Origin: an uncultured Collinsella sp.
GTDB lineage: Bacteria; Actinomycetota; Coriobacteriia; Coriobacteriales; Coriobacteriaceae
DNA: 64,000 nt
Assembly (NCBI GenBank): GCA_900542825.1
Contig: UQOY01000001.1
Span: 124,001-188,000, forward strand
Reading direction: 5' to 3'
Position numbers and translations under genes: made by a program. Shown one piece after another: positions 51,168-60,260 of the stretch; positions within the stretch are counted from its first letter, which is position 1; every line of letters starts with the position of its first letter. The notes under the pieces were generated by a model. The model saw only the letters and a program-made list of their open reading frames with translations. It ran no database searches and was not told the DNA's origin.

Positions 51168-52565
51168 ATGGAGCGTCCCTGCGCATGGAAAAAGTACACG
51201 CCACAGCAAATCGAGGAGCTCGAGGAGCTTTGCCGCGGCTATAAGCAATTTTTGAGCGAGAACAAGACCGAGCGCCTGTGCGTCAAGACCGGCATCAAGA
51301 TGGCCGAGGAGGCGGGCTACGTCAATCTGGAGACCGTGATCGCCGAGGGCCGCGCGCTCAAGGCTGGTGACAAGGTGTACGCCGCCAATCACGGCAAGGA
51401 CCTCATGCTCGTCAACCTGGGCACCGCCCCGCTCGAGCAGGGCTTTAACATCCTGGGCGCCCACGTGGACTCGCCGCGCCTGGACCTCAAGCAGAATCCC
51501 GCCTTTGAGGCTGGCGACATGGCCTACCTCGACACGCACTACTACGGCGGCGTCAAGAGCTACCACTGGGTAGCCTCCCCGCTCGCACTCGTGGGCGTCA
51601 TCTGCAAAAAGGACGGCACCACCGTCGACATCAACATCGGTGACAAGGCCGACGACCCGGTCTTTACCATCTCCGACCTGCTGATCCACCTCTCGAGCGA
51701 GCAGATGTCCAAGCCCGCCAAGGACGCCGTCGACGCCGAGATCCTCGACGTGATCGTGGGCGGCCGCCCCGTCAAGTTCGATGAGGACGACAAGGACGCC
51801 CCCAAGGAGCCCGTCAAGCAGATGTTCCTGGACATCCTCAAGGAGCAGTACGACGTCGAGGAGGAGGACTTCCTCTCCGCCGAGATCGAAGTCGTGCCCG
51901 CCGGTCCCGCCCGCGACATGGGCCTCGACCGCTCCATGATTTTGGGCTATGGCCACGATGACCGCGTCTGCGCTTACCCCTCCATGCTTGCCCAGATCGA
52001 CGTCGCCAACGTTGAGCGCACGAGCATCACGCTCATCGTCGACAAGGAGGAGATCGGCTCCGTGGGCGCCACCGGCATGACGAGCCGCTTCTTCGAGAAC
52101 ACCGTCGCCGAGATCATGACGCTCGCCGGCGAGGACAGCCCGCTTGCCCTTCGCCGCGCGCTCGCCCACAGCCGCATGCTTTCCTCCGACGTGTCCGCCG
52201 GCTTCGACCCAGGCTATGCCGGCAAGTTCGAGACCAAAAACGCAGCCTTTATGGGTCGCGGCCTGTGCTTCAACAAGTACACGGGCAGCCGCGGCAAGGG
52301 CGGCTCCAACGACGCCGACGCCGAGTATGTGGCCCTCGTCCGCGACATCATGGACGAGGCAGGCGTGGACTTCCAGACCTGCGAGCTCGGCCGCGTCAAC
52401 GCGGGCGGCGGCGGCACCATCGCCTACATCATGGCCAAGTACGGCATGAACGTCATCGACTCCGGCGTTGCCGTCCTGTCCATGCACGCCCTGTGGGAGG
52501 TCGCTAACAAGGCCGACATCTACGAGGCCTATCGCGGCTACAAGGCCTTCCTCGAGCGCGCCTAA
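51168..52565 (+). CDS. M18 family aminopeptidase
   Basis: A 465-residue zinc aminopeptidase of the aminopeptidase I (M18) family, acting on peptide N-termini in the cytoplasm. Metal-ligand motifs are visible: G-A-H-V-D-S-P-R, D-K-E-E-I-G-S and S-S-D-V-S-A-G-F. AAGGAG lies upstream of the ATG at 51168. The frame is open far upstream but that part overlaps polA's start and is not coding. A palindrome of the TTGCGGTGAAATA family follows as terminator. Confidence 0.93.
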   Translation: MERPCAWKKYTPQQIEELEELCRGYKQFLSENKTERLCVKTGIKMAEEAGYVNLETVIAEGRALKAGDKVYAANHGKDLMLVNLGTAPLEQGFNILGAHVDSPRLDLKQNPAFEAGDMAYLDTHYYGGVKSYHWVASPLALVGVICKKDGTTVDINIGDKADDPVFTISDLLIHLSSEQMSKPAKDAVDAEILDVIVGGRPVKFDEDDKDAPKEPVKQMFLDILKEQYDVEEEDFLSAEIEVVPAGPARDMGLDRSMILGYGHDDRVCAYPSMLAQIDVANVERTSITLIVDKEEIGSVGATGMTSRFFENTVAEIMTLAGEDSPLALRRALAHSRMLSSDVSAGFDPGYAGKFETKNAAFMGRGLCFNKYTGSRGKGGSNDADAEYVALVRDIMDEAGVDFQTCELGRVNAGGGGTIAYIMAKYGMNVIDSGVAVLSMHALWEVANKADIYEAYRGYKAFLERA

Positions 52566-52578
52566 CCAACCCTTCATC

Positions 52579-52650
52579 AGCTGCGGTGAAATACGGACTA
52601 AACTGGCCCATAAACGGCCAAAACAGACCGTATTCCACCGCAACTTTTTT
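52579..52650 (+). terminator. TTGCGGTGAAATA-family palindrome acting as terminator
   Basis: Arms at 52579-52596 and 52628-52645 match at 16 of 18 positions, with an inner TGGCC/GGCCA pair. The right arm ends in CTTTTTT, a proper U tract. It starts 14 bp past the aminopeptidase stop and ends 16 bp before the yaaA start, so it also limits read-through into yaaA. Confidence 0.8.
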
Positions 52651-52665
52651 GGCAGAGGAGAGTCC

Positions 52666-53475
52666 ATGCTGCAGGTCATCATTTCGCCCGCCAAGCAGAT
52701 GCGGACAGCTCAAGATGCCTTTGACGTTTTGGGCATACCGCCTTTTGCACATCAGACGGCCCGGCTCCATCAGGCACTGCTGGGCATCGAACGCGAGGAT
52801 GGCGCGGCAGGTCTTCAGGCCCTTTGGAACGTGAGCGACAGGTTGCTTACAACGTGCCTGGATACGCTTCACGAATTAATGCCCGTCCTGAGCGATGCCG
52901 ACCTCGCCGATCCCGATATCGCGCGTCGAATCTCCCCCGCCGTCATGTCCTACCACGGCATCCAATACCAAAGCATGGCGCCCGAGGTCATGGATGCCGC
53001 ACAGCTCAACTGGCTGCAAAACCATCTCTGGATCCTCTCCGGATTGTACGGATGCGTGCGGCCTTTCCACGGCGTGTCGCCCTATCGGCTGGAGATGGGC
53101 GCGAAGCTCGCCGTTGACGATGCCCCAGACCTCTACGCGTTTTGGGGCGACAAGCTCGCACGGGCCATCGCTCCGGCAGGCTCAAACATCACGATCGTCA
53201 ACCTCGCCAGCGTAGAGTATGCCAAAGCCGTTCTGCCCCACCTCGCGGGCGACGCCACGGCCGTCACATGCCTCTTTGGCGAAGGTGTCCGCAACGATAA
53301 ACCCGTCCAGCGATCGACCGCCAGCAAAAAGGCACGCGGTTCGATGGTCCGCTGGATGGCGGAAAACAAGGTCGAGGACGCCGCTGGTCTTACCGAGTTC
53401 AACCTTGGCTACCGCTATGTCCCCGAGCTCTCGTCCCCAGACAGCCTGGCCTTCATCAACGAGCAGGCATTCTAG
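52666..53475 (+). CDS. yaaA: YaaA family peroxide-stress protein
   Basis: A 269-residue DUF328/YaaA protein. The N-terminus I-I-S-P-A-K-Q-M and the later K-K-A-R-G-S-M-V-R-W are family marks. In E. coli YaaA lowers free iron and DNA damage during peroxide stress. GAGGAGAG precedes the ATG at 52666. Length is close to the family norm. Confidence 0.9.
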   Translation: MLQVIISPAKQMRTAQDAFDVLGIPPFAHQTARLHQALLGIEREDGAAGLQALWNVSDRLLTTCLDTLHELMPVLSDADLADPDIARRISPAVMSYHGIQYQSMAPEVMDAAQLNWLQNHLWILSGLYGCVRPFHGVSPYRLEMGAKLAVDDAPDLYAFWGDKLARAIAPAGSNITIVNLASVEYAKAVLPHLAGDATAVTCLFGEGVRNDKPVQRSTASKKARGSMVRWMAENKVEDAAGLTEFNLGYRYVPELSSPDSLAFINEQAF

Positions 53476-53538
53476 AAGCCTGTCGCTAGCGCCGAACTCC
53501 ACCTCGGCATGCTTTCATGACATTCGGCGAACAGCCCG

Positions 53539-54054
53539 CTATTCCGCCAAGCCGTCTGCCTTGGCAATCTCGCTCGTCGAGCCATCTTGGTAGGTAACCT
53601 TAACGTGCTCAACCTCGGACACCGCAACACCCGATGGAGGCTCCAGGCGCCATTCGGTCAAGGCGATATCCATAGTCGTAGGCACGTCGCCCTGATTCTT
53701 GAGCTTCACCGTCAGCGTTTTGAGCGCCGCATCAAACGTCACGCGTTCGATTTCTTCACCTGGAATGGACCCACCACTCAGCTGCAACTGCACAAACTCA
53801 TCGCGCGGATACCAATAGTCCCCCGGTGCGGCAACGGTATTGCCGCCCGCGACCTTCACCGTCAATATCGGCAGGCTATCGTCCGCCTCAAACGCCCAGG
53901 CAGCTCCCCCACGTCCGCCAAACGTCCAGATACAACAGGCGATCACCATCACGACAAGGATCGCAAAACCAATTGCGACCAGCCCATGATGGGCACGGCC
54001 CTCCTCGGCCGACACATCCCACTGCGTCTCCCGATATAGATGCTTGTCTTCCAT
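53539..54054 (-). CDS. Membrane-anchored protein of unknown function
   Basis: A 171-residue protein with a 25-residue cytoplasmic N-terminus, one transmembrane helix (about 26-45) and an exported beta-rich domain of about 120 residues. No family is recognised. It is divergent from thiC, next to the TPP riboswitch. It could be a cell-surface or envelope protein; nothing more can be said from sequence. Confidence 0.75.
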   Translation of the reverse strand: MEDKHLYRETQWDVSAEEGRAHHGLVAIGFAILVVMVIACCIWTFGGRGGAAWAFEADDSLPILTVKVAGGNTVAAPGDYWYPRDEFVQLQLSGGSIPGEEIERVTFDAALKTLTVKLKNQGDVPTTMDIALTEWRLEPPSGVAVSEVEHVKVTYQDGSTSEIAKADGLAE

Positions 54055-54104
54055 GTTCGCCTCCCCACGGGCATGCTCATCGCGTCAATCGTACCCATTC
54101 GAGC

Positions 54105-54110
54105 TATACT
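54105..54110 (+). promoter_or_regulatory. Probable -10 box of thiC
   Basis: TATACT lies about 18 bp before the riboswitch, giving a likely start near 54117. The -35 region is weak. Confidence 0.45.
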
Positions 54111-54127
54111 TGAGCCCACCACATAAA

Positions 54128-54217
54128 CGGGGAGCTTGCGGGACAAGACGGCAGGCTGAGACTGGGCGCGCCCGCCCTGACCCGCAAACCTGATATGGGT
54201 AATGCCAACGAAGGGAG
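54128..54217 (+). ncRNA. TPP riboswitch
   Basis: A THI-box: CGGGGAGC at the 5' side, the pyrimidine-sensing GGCTGAGA, then ACCTGATATGGGTAATGCC and ACGAAGGGA. It binds thiamine pyrophosphate. The AAGGGAG at its 3' end is also the thiC ribosome site, 8 bases before the ATG, so control is probably at translation. Confidence 0.96.
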
Positions 54218-54225
54218 CCGTGCCA

Positions 54226-55560
54226 ATGAGCACACAGACCGAGCCCAAGCTCGTCACGCAAATCGACTTCGCCCGCGCCGGGCAGATCACACCGCAGATG
54301 AAGGAGGTCGCCGAGTGCGAGCATCGCGACCCCGAGTACATCCGCGAGCGCGTGGCAGACGGCCGCATCGCCATTCCCGCCAATATCGTGCACATCAAAA
54401 AAGGCATGCGCGCCTTTGGTGTCGGCGAGGGTCTGTCCACCAAGGTCAATGTGAACCTGGGCATCTCGGGCGACAAGGCCGATGCCGCCGAGGAATGGAA
54501 GAAGGTCAAGATCGCCGAGGACTTTGGCGCCGACGCCATCATGGACCTCTCCAACTCGGGCAAGACGCGTCAATTCCGCCAGCAGCTCATCGATGAGACG
54601 CCGCTCATGGTGGGCACCGTCCCCATGTACGACGCCATCGGCTACATGGAAAAGCCGCTGGTCAAGCTTACCAAGGACGACCTGTTCGAGGTCGTGCGCG
54701 CGCACGCCGAGGACGGCGTGGACTTTATGACCATCCACTGCGGCATCAACAAGTCGGTCACCAAGACCTTTAAGGAGACCGGCCGTCTCATGAACATCGT
54801 CAGCCGCGGCGGCTCGCTGCTGTTTGGCTGGATGGAGGTCACCGGCAACGAAAACCCCTTCTACGAGTACTTTGACGAGCTGCTCGAAATCTGCCACGAG
54901 TACGACGTGACGATTTCGCTCGGCGACTCCTGCCGCCCGGGCTGCCTCTACGACTCCAACGACGCCACCGAGACCGCCGAGATGATCGAGCTGGGCAAGC
55001 TGTGCAAGCGCGCCTGGGCAGCCGGCGTCCAGGTCATGGTCGAGGGCCCGGGTCATATGGCGCTCGACGAGATCGCCGCCAACATGAAACTGCAGAAGCG
55101 CCTGTGCCACAACGCCCCGTTCTATGTGCTGGGACCGCTGGTAACCGATATCGGCGTGGGTTACGACCACATCACCGCTGCCATCGGCGGCGCCATCTCC
55201 GCCAGCTCCGGTGCCGACTTCCTGTGCTACGTGACGCCGGCCGAGCATCTATGCCTGCCCAACGCCCAGGACGTGCTCGATGGCCTCATGGCCACTAAGA
55301 TTGCCGCACACGCGGCCGATATCGCCAAGAAGGTGCCGCACGCCCGCGACATGGACGACAAGATGGGACAGGCACGCCGCAAACTCGACTGGGACGCCAT
55401 GTGGAAGTGCGCGCTCGACCCGGTCACCGGCAAGAAGCGCTACGAGGAGTCCCCCGCTGCCACCGAGGGCACTTGCACCATGTGTGGCAAGATGTGCGCC
55501 GTCCGCACCGTCAACAAGGTGTTCGAAGGCACGACGATCGACCTCGGCATGGAAGATTAG
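54226..55560 (+). CDS. thiC: Phosphomethylpyrimidine synthase
   Basis: A 444-residue radical-SAM enzyme making HMP-P from aminoimidazole ribotide. The C-terminal cluster motif C-T-M-C-G-K-M-C is present, the unusual CxxCx4C type; D-S-C-R-P-G-C and the Y-D-A-I-G segment are also seen. It lacks the long N-terminal domain of some ThiC proteins. The ATG at 54226 is placed correctly behind the riboswitch ribosome site. thiD follows 180 bp later. Confidence 0.96.
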   Translation: MSTQTEPKLVTQIDFARAGQITPQMKEVAECEHRDPEYIRERVADGRIAIPANIVHIKKGMRAFGVGEGLSTKVNVNLGISGDKADAAEEWKKVKIAEDFGADAIMDLSNSGKTRQFRQQLIDETPLMVGTVPMYDAIGYMEKPLVKLTKDDLFEVVRAHAEDGVDFMTIHCGINKSVTKTFKETGRLMNIVSRGGSLLFGWMEVTGNENPFYEYFDELLEICHEYDVTISLGDSCRPGCLYDSNDATETAEMIELGKLCKRAWAAGVQVMVEGPGHMALDEIAANMKLQKRLCHNAPFYVLGPLVTDIGVGYDHITAAIGGAISASSGADFLCYVTPAEHLCLPNAQDVLDGLMATKIAAHAADIAKKVPHARDMDDKMGQARRKLDWDAMWKCALDPVTGKKRYEESPAATEGTCTMCGKMCAVRTVNKVFEGTTIDLGMED

Positions 55561-55690
55561 CTTTTTCGAGGTAATCGCCAGCAAGCCCGCCGCAACGCCC
55601 GTCAATTGTTGACATGTGAACATTTGCTTACATTTGCGTAAAGATTGCATCGCCCGCCCGGGTTCGGAATACAGCCGGCCCGGGCATCTT

Positions 55691-55696
55691 TATAAT
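55691..55696 (+). promoter_or_regulatory. Possible -10 box of thiD
   Basis: TATAAT 47 bp before the thiD start suggests that thiD has its own promoter as well as possible read-through from thiC. There is no riboswitch here. Confidence 0.4.
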
Positions 55697-55742
55697 GCAG
55701 ACTTAAAGACCCATTTGAATCCGACCGGACAAGGGAGTGAGC

Positions 55743-56573
55743 ATGGATCGCAGTAAGGTACCTGCCGTTCTATCCATCGCGGGATCCGATTCCAGCGGCG
55801 GTGCCGGCATTCAGGCCGACATCAAGACCATCACGGCGCACCGCCTGTATGCCGAGACGGCCATCACCGCCATCACAGCGCAAAACACCCTGGGCGTCAC
55901 CGCCGTGCAGAATATCTCCCCGGATATTGTCGGGGCGCAGATCGATGCCGTTTTTGACGATATCCGCCCCAGCGCCATCAAGATCGGCATGGTTTCCTCT
56001 GCCGAGATTATCGAGGTTATCGCCGACCGCCTGAGCGCATGGAACGCAACCAACGTGGTCGTCGACCCCGTTATGGTCGCCACCTCGGGCGCTCGCCTAA
56101 TCGCAGAGGACGCCGCCGAAGCGCTCACGCGTCGCCTGTTCCCGCTGGCGACTGTCATCACGCCCAATATCCCCGAGGCCATGGCGTTGCTCGATTATGA
56201 GGTCGATTCCGAGCGCACGCAGCAAAATGCCGCCATGCTTCTCACCCGCCGCTTTGGCTGCGCGTCCCTCGTTAAGGGCGGGCATTTCGTCAACGAGGCC
56301 AACGATGTGCTAGCAGAGCCCGCGCCGCTCGATGACGAGGGTAACCACCTGGGCGATCCGCTCACCACATGGTTCCGCCACAAGCGCATCGAGACCGGCA
56401 ACACGCATGGCACCGGCTGTACGCTTTCGTCCGCCATTGCTTGCGCATTGGCACAGGGCATGGATCTTGCCGACGCTGTCAACGCCGGCAAGGCCTACCT
56501 AACCGGCGCTCTCGCCGCCGGCTTTGACATGGGCAAAGGCTCCGGTCCCGTCAATCACATGTGGCAGTATTAA
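55743..56573 (+). CDS. thiD: Hydroxymethylpyrimidine (phospho)kinase
   Basis: A 276-residue ribokinase-fold kinase that phosphorylates HMP and HMP-P for thiamine synthesis. Motifs: A-G-S-D-S-S-G-G-A-G-I-Q-A-D, D-P-V-M-V-A-T-S-G and G-N-T-H-G-T-G-C-T-L-S-S. AAGGGAG sits 5 bases before the ATG at 55743; the GTG two codons earlier overlaps it. No thiE or thiM is in the window. Confidence 0.95.
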   Translation: MDRSKVPAVLSIAGSDSSGGAGIQADIKTITAHRLYAETAITAITAQNTLGVTAVQNISPDIVGAQIDAVFDDIRPSAIKIGMVSSAEIIEVIADRLSAWNATNVVVDPVMVATSGARLIAEDAAEALTRRLFPLATVITPNIPEAMALLDYEVDSERTQQNAAMLLTRRFGCASLVKGGHFVNEANDVLAEPAPLDDEGNHLGDPLTTWFRHKRIETGNTHGTGCTLSSAIACALAQGMDLADAVNAGKAYLTGALAAGFDMGKGSGPVNHMWQY

Positions 56574-56588
56574 GATTCGCAGCCCAAA

Positions 56589-56623
56589 ACCACCGCAAAG
56601 GGGACAGGCACCTTTGCGGTGGT
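56589..56623 (+). terminator. Hairpin downstream of thiD
   Basis: ACCACCGCAAAGG pairs perfectly with CCTTTGCGGTGGT (13 bp, 9-base loop). No T run follows (CCCC), so termination is not certain. Confidence 0.55.
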
Positions 56624-56633
56624 CCCCACAAAC

Positions 56634-56851
56634 ATCTCGATCCGTAACAGTTAGAGCCCATTTTTCGGCCCACCTGTTACAGATTGAGACATTCAAATTC
56701 CGCTGAGAAGATAATCTCGATCTGTAACAGTAACTCGGCAAAATCGATCCTAGATGTTACAGATCGAGACAAACGACCGATATCGACCTAAATAATCTCA
56801 ATCTGCAACATCTAGCCCGTTTTCGGCCTTACAACTGTTACAGATCAAGAC
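56634..56851. repeat. Three tandem palindromic repeats, period about 80 bp
   Basis: Left arms start at 56634, 56714 and 56795 (ATCTCGATCYGTAACA and variants); right arms at 56674, 56755 and 56835 (TGTTACAGATYRAGA). Each unit is a 14- to 16-bp hairpin with a loop of about 25 bases, separated by about 24 bases. Loops are less alike than arms. Confidence 0.9.
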
Positions 56852-56905
56852 AAACCAACGAAACAAGCCGCCGCAAGGGGAACTTTTGTACCGCTTTGGG
56901 TCGCG

Positions 56906-57565
56906 CTATTCTCCGAGCATCTCTTGGAGCTTGGCTGCCACGGCGTGGCCCAAGCTCTCGTGGCTTTCCGGCATCATGTGCAGATAATCGATATCGCCCG
57001 GCTCGGCAAAATCAGCGGCATTCAAAAAGTCGCAGCCAAACTGTTTGGCAGCATACGCATAGTATTCGGCAAAATGCTCCGAGGCCTCGACGGAGTGCTC
57101 GTCAAAGTCGGTCATGTACACATCGGCGATCTGCGGTTTAATCTTGATAGGCGCCATCAGCAGAATACGCGGGCAGGGCGCGGCTTCGGTCCAGGGAAAC
57201 GCGCGGACGGTGCGAATCAGCGCCATGGCACCGTCAGCGATATCGGCAGCCCCCACGCTAAAGACCGTCTTGCAGTCGTTGGTGCCCAGCATAATCGCGA
57301 TCGCGTCCAGCGGCTTATGAGACTCGAGCAGCATCGGCAACGCGCGGATGCCGTTGAGATTGGTGTCCAGATGACACATGTCGTCGCGCACCGTCGTGCG
57401 GCCGTTTAGGCCTTCCTCAATCACGTGCCAGCCCTCGCCCAGGTCGCGCTGGGCCACGCCGCACCAGCGCACATCGTGCGCATAGCGCACCGCGGTGCCG
57501 TCGCGCATGCCCGCCGGATCATAGCCATAGGTATTGCTGTCGCCAAAGCACAGAACGTTTTTCAT
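56906..57565 (-). CDS. SGNH/GDSL-type hydrolase
   Basis: A 219-residue SGNH esterase-lipase. Block I nucleophile Ser is in C-F-G-D-S-N-T-Y-G, block II Gly in N-G-R-T, block III Asn in L-G-T-N-D, and block V in D-x-x-H (D-Y-L-H-M-M). No signal peptide, so cytoplasmic. Substrate unknown; arylesterase-like carbohydrate deacetylases are similar. Confidence 0.88.
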   Translation of the reverse strand: MKNVLCFGDSNTYGYDPAGMRDGTAVRYAHDVRWCGVAQRDLGEGWHVIEEGLNGRTTVRDDMCHLDTNLNGIRALPMLLESHKPLDAIAIMLGTNDCKTVFSVGAADIADGAMALIRTVRAFPWTEAAPCPRILLMAPIKIKPQIADVYMTDFDEHSVEASEHFAEYYAYAAKQFGCDFLNAADFAEPGDIDYLHMMPESHESLGHAVAAKLQEMLGE

Positions 57566-57584
57566 CGTAAGCCCTTCCTTTAGT

Positions 57585-57617
57585 AAAAAGCCGACGGAAG
57601 CAGCCCTCCCGCCGGCT
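57585..57617 (-). terminator. Terminator of the PARG-like gene
   Basis: On the minus strand AGCCGGCGG and CCGTCGGCT form a stem followed by TTTTT, about 26 bp past the stop. Confidence 0.7.
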
Positions 57618-57642
57618 CGACCTATCTGTCAGCACGTACCGA

Positions 57643-58758
57643 TTACAGGTACTTGCGCCAATCGTCATCGTCCTCATCGTCCTCGGCGGCAGCCTGGGCC
57701 TGCTCGGCGGCGCGAGCGGCCGCAGCGCGTGCGGCAACCTGGGCATAGGACTCCTCGTTGCGCTCGGGGAAGTTTGCCAGCACGTGCTCGAACTTGGCAA
57801 AGTCCTCGTCCCAGCGTGTAGAGGGTACGGCAAAGAAGACCTGCTTGACCTTAAAGTCGCCCGACGCAAGCTCCTTGCGGAAGAGCTCGGCCACGGCCTC
57901 CGCATCAAAGCCGTTGTTGTCGCAGCCCCAAGCGCCCAGCACGAGCTTCTCGCGACCCAGCTCGTCGCAGATGGCAAGCACAAAGCGGATGCGATCGCGC
58001 AGAGCGTCAAGCAAGGCATCGTCGCTCACGCGGTACTCCTGGCGAGCACGCTTGGCGTTGGGTGCAGCGGCGACGATTACGTCGGCATAGGCGTGCACAT
58101 GGTTGCGGGCGAAGCGCACCGCGGGCACCACCAGCGCACGGTTGCGGTAAAGCTCGCAGTTGATGTTGCGGCGACGGTTCTCGCCGTACCATTTGCGCTG
58201 CTTATCGAGGACGTTGTACAGATACGAATCGGCGCACAGCGTGGCCTCCTGGCCCAGATAGCCCTGGATGTAGCCACCGCCCGGATTGGTGAACGAGGCA
58301 AAGGCGAGCACAGCCATGTCGCAGAACTGCGCATAGCCGCGGCCGTTGTCCAGAATGGCCTGCGTGGCAGAGGCGTCGAGCACGGTGACCTCGGGCAGGA
58401 CCGGAGCGGGCTCCTCGGCGGCAGGCGCGGGCTCCTCGGCGGGCGCGGGCTCAGCTTTGGTAGCCTCCTCGACGGGCTCGGGCGCCACCTCGGCATCGAC
58501 CGCAGCCTCGACGTCCTCGGCAACCTGCTCCTCAGCAGCCGCCTTCTGGGTCTTGGCCTTCATCGCCGCGACAAAACCGGCAGGCATACCATCGAGCTCG
58601 CGCACGCCGGCAAGCGAACGCTCGATGTCCTTGGCGCAGGCCTCGGACACAGCCGCCACATGGCGCTCGGCGGCCTTGGCACGCGCCTCGCGCTTGGGAT
58701 TGGGCTGACCCGCTCGGTTGGACCTGCGGTTACGGTTCCTGTTGTCGACGTCTGCCAT
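57643..58758 (-). CDS. PARG-like macrodomain protein (TIGR02452 type)
   Basis: A 371-residue protein. Residues 1-75 are basic and helical, 75-120 are an Ala/Pro/Glu-rich linker, and from about 120 is a TIGR02452-type domain related to poly(ADP-ribose) glycohydrolases. The signature is F-T-N-P-G-G-G-Y-I-Q-G then G-Q-E-A-T-L-C; PARGs have Q-E-E, whose second Glu is catalytic, and here it is Ala. The tail is acidic. It may bind ADP-ribose without cutting it. Confidence 0.8.
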   Translation of the reverse strand: MADVDNRNRNRRSNRAGQPNPKREARAKAAERHVAAVSEACAKDIERSLAGVRELDGMPAGFVAAMKAKTQKAAAEEQVAEDVEAAVDAEVAPEPVEEATKAEPAPAEEPAPAAEEPAPVLPEVTVLDASATQAILDNGRGYAQFCDMAVLAFASFTNPGGGYIQGYLGQEATLCADSYLYNVLDKQRKWYGENRRRNINCELYRNRALVVPAVRFARNHVHAYADVIVAAAPNAKRARQEYRVSDDALLDALRDRIRFVLAICDELGREKLVLGAWGCDNNGFDAEAVAELFRKELASGDFKVKQVFFAVPSTRWDEDFAKFEHVLANFPERNEESYAQVAARAAAARAAEQAQAAAEDDEDDDDWRKYL

Positions 58759-58823
58759 ACATGGCCACCTTTCCTGTCGCTGCCGCTATCGGCTTTTCCC
58801 ATCCATGATACCCCGCCGCGCAC

Positions 58824-58852
58824 AAAAAAGACGGCCCCGAAGGACCGCCTTT
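58824..58852 (-). terminator. Terminator of the Bax-inhibitor-like gene
   Basis: On the minus strand GGCGGTCC and GGGGCCGTC pair around TTC, followed by TTTTTTG, about 46 bp past the stop. Confidence 0.65.
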
Positions 58853-58898
58853 CGCATCGTTTTACCGTGTCCGGCAGGAAGCATCGCAATGCCGCGCT

Positions 58899-59594
58899 TT
58901 AATCGCGACGGCCGAGGATGTTCAGAATGCGCAGGAACACGTTGATGATGTCCACGAACAGGTTGGATGCCATAAGCACGGCGTTGGGCAGCGTGGGCGG
59001 CACCGTCGTGGCCACATAGGTGTCGTAGCCAATAAAGCCGGCGAACACCACGATCACGATCAGGTCGGTGATGGACTGCGAGACGCCCATAAACATCAGC
59101 ACGATCTCGACCAGAACCGTAGCAAGCAGGATGCCAAAACCAATGCCATACACACGCTGGAAGAACTTGGGGAAGGTCACGCCCAGTGCACCAAAGACAA
59201 AGGTGATGGCAGCGGTGGCGATAAAGGCAGTGTTGATGGTGGGCAGGTCGTAGTTGGCAAGGCCAAACGACGCGGTCAGGCCAAAGGTACTCGCAAAGAT
59301 TACGTAGCCTACAAGGGACAGGCCCACGGACTGTTTGCTGGCAGCAGCCGACATCATGACCATGCCGACGATGGTCAAAATAAATGAGCCAAAAACCAGC
59401 GGCAAAGCGGCGCCGCTCATCATCATGCGCGCAAACGACATGGTGCTCGTAAAATAGGCGCCGGCGCCCATGGCGCAAAAGCCCAAAAAGATCAGAGCAG
59501 ACATGACAAGGTTATACGCGCGCGGCGACATCTCCTTGGCACGGCTTGCGCCGGTCTCGATGGGGCCGTTCTGATAACCCTGGATATCGTTCAT
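58899..59594 (-). CDS. Bax inhibitor-1/YccA family membrane protein
   Basis: A 231-residue protein with seven hydrophobic segments and the BI-1 C-terminal pattern F-I-G-Y-D-T-Y followed by N-L-F-V-D-I-I-N-V-F-L-R-I-L. Bacterial members may be calcium leak channels or modulate membrane proteases; the role here is unknown. The gene starts at 59594 with GAAAGGAC upstream. Confidence 0.9.
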   Translation of the reverse strand: MNDIQGYQNGPIETGASRAKEMSPRAYNLVMSALIFLGFCAMGAGAYFTSTMSFARMMMSGAALPLVFGSFILTIVGMVMMSAAASKQSVGLSLVGYVIFASTFGLTASFGLANYDLPTINTAFIATAAITFVFGALGVTFPKFFQRVYGIGFGILLATVLVEIVLMFMGVSQSITDLIVIVVFAGFIGYDTYVATTVPPTLPNAVLMASNLFVDIINVFLRILNILGRRD

Positions 59595-59674
59595 AATTTC
59601 GTCCTTTCAAAAAGCACCGCGACGGCGCCGTAGCTGACAAGTTTCCTGCCATTGTACCCGAACGCCACGCGTTC

Positions 59675-60013
59675 TTACCTGCGACGCTCGCTCTCGAGTG
59701 TTCGGTCGAACGCCCACACCCACCAACGCATCAGATGAGTCTGCGAGCCATCCGGTCGCTCGCGTGTCTGTTCTTCCAGATACAGTTCGGTCGCATGTCC
59801 GCCAAAACGAACCTTATAAGTCGCCGTACGAATGCCGTGAACCGTCAGGCCAAAACCGGTGGACGAGACAATCTCGTCAATCGTAAAGCAGCGACCGTCA
59901 ACCCAGCAGACGGTAACCGGCACAACCTGTCCGCCCGCGAGGATGCGAGCCACGACGTCCACATACTGCTTGTGTACGCGCCGAGTTTTGCCGTCTGTCT
60001 GTCGATATTCCAT
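59675..60013 (-). CDS. Hypothetical protein, 112 residues
   Basis: A soluble basic protein with no recognised domain; central part is beta-rich (V-V-P-V-T-V-C-W-V-D-G-R-C-F-T-I). The ATG at 60013 has AGGAGG but only 1 base away, so the true start may lie upstream (60034) or downstream. Function unknown. Codon bias supports coding. Confidence 0.65.
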   Translation of the reverse strand: MEYRQTDGKTRRVHKQYVDVVARILAGGQVVPVTVCWVDGRCFTIDEIVSSTGFGLTVHGIRTATYKVRFGGHATELYLEEQTRERPDGSQTHLMRWWVWAFDRTLESERRR

Positions 60014-60260
60014 GCCTCCTATTATCGAACGCATGTTTGCATGTTGTAAAGCGAACAGGCTGTGGTTTTGGGGTGTTGGGGCGCGCACGTGTCCTCATGG
60101 TGTGTTAGCAAAAAGAGCACCCGCGGTCAACAGGGATAATATTCGATTTTAGTGCCAAAAAATTCACTGCTCCCATCAGAACTCGGTAAAGAAACCCGCA
60201 GGAGGTGATACGATTTATCATGTTTCTGTAACGTGCCTGCAAACTTCGAGAAAGTCATAT

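Larger units (their letters stand above)
56574..56905. other. Repeat-rich intergenic region between thiD and GDSL gene
   Basis: A 332-bp stretch between convergent genes filled with a terminator-like hairpin (56589-56623) and three tandem palindromes (56634-56851). No coding frame. Confidence 0.8.

Noticed and set aside
56634..56851. Three repeats as a CRISPR array
   Set aside because: Repeats are internally palindromic with conserved arms and variable loops, only three units, no cas genes.
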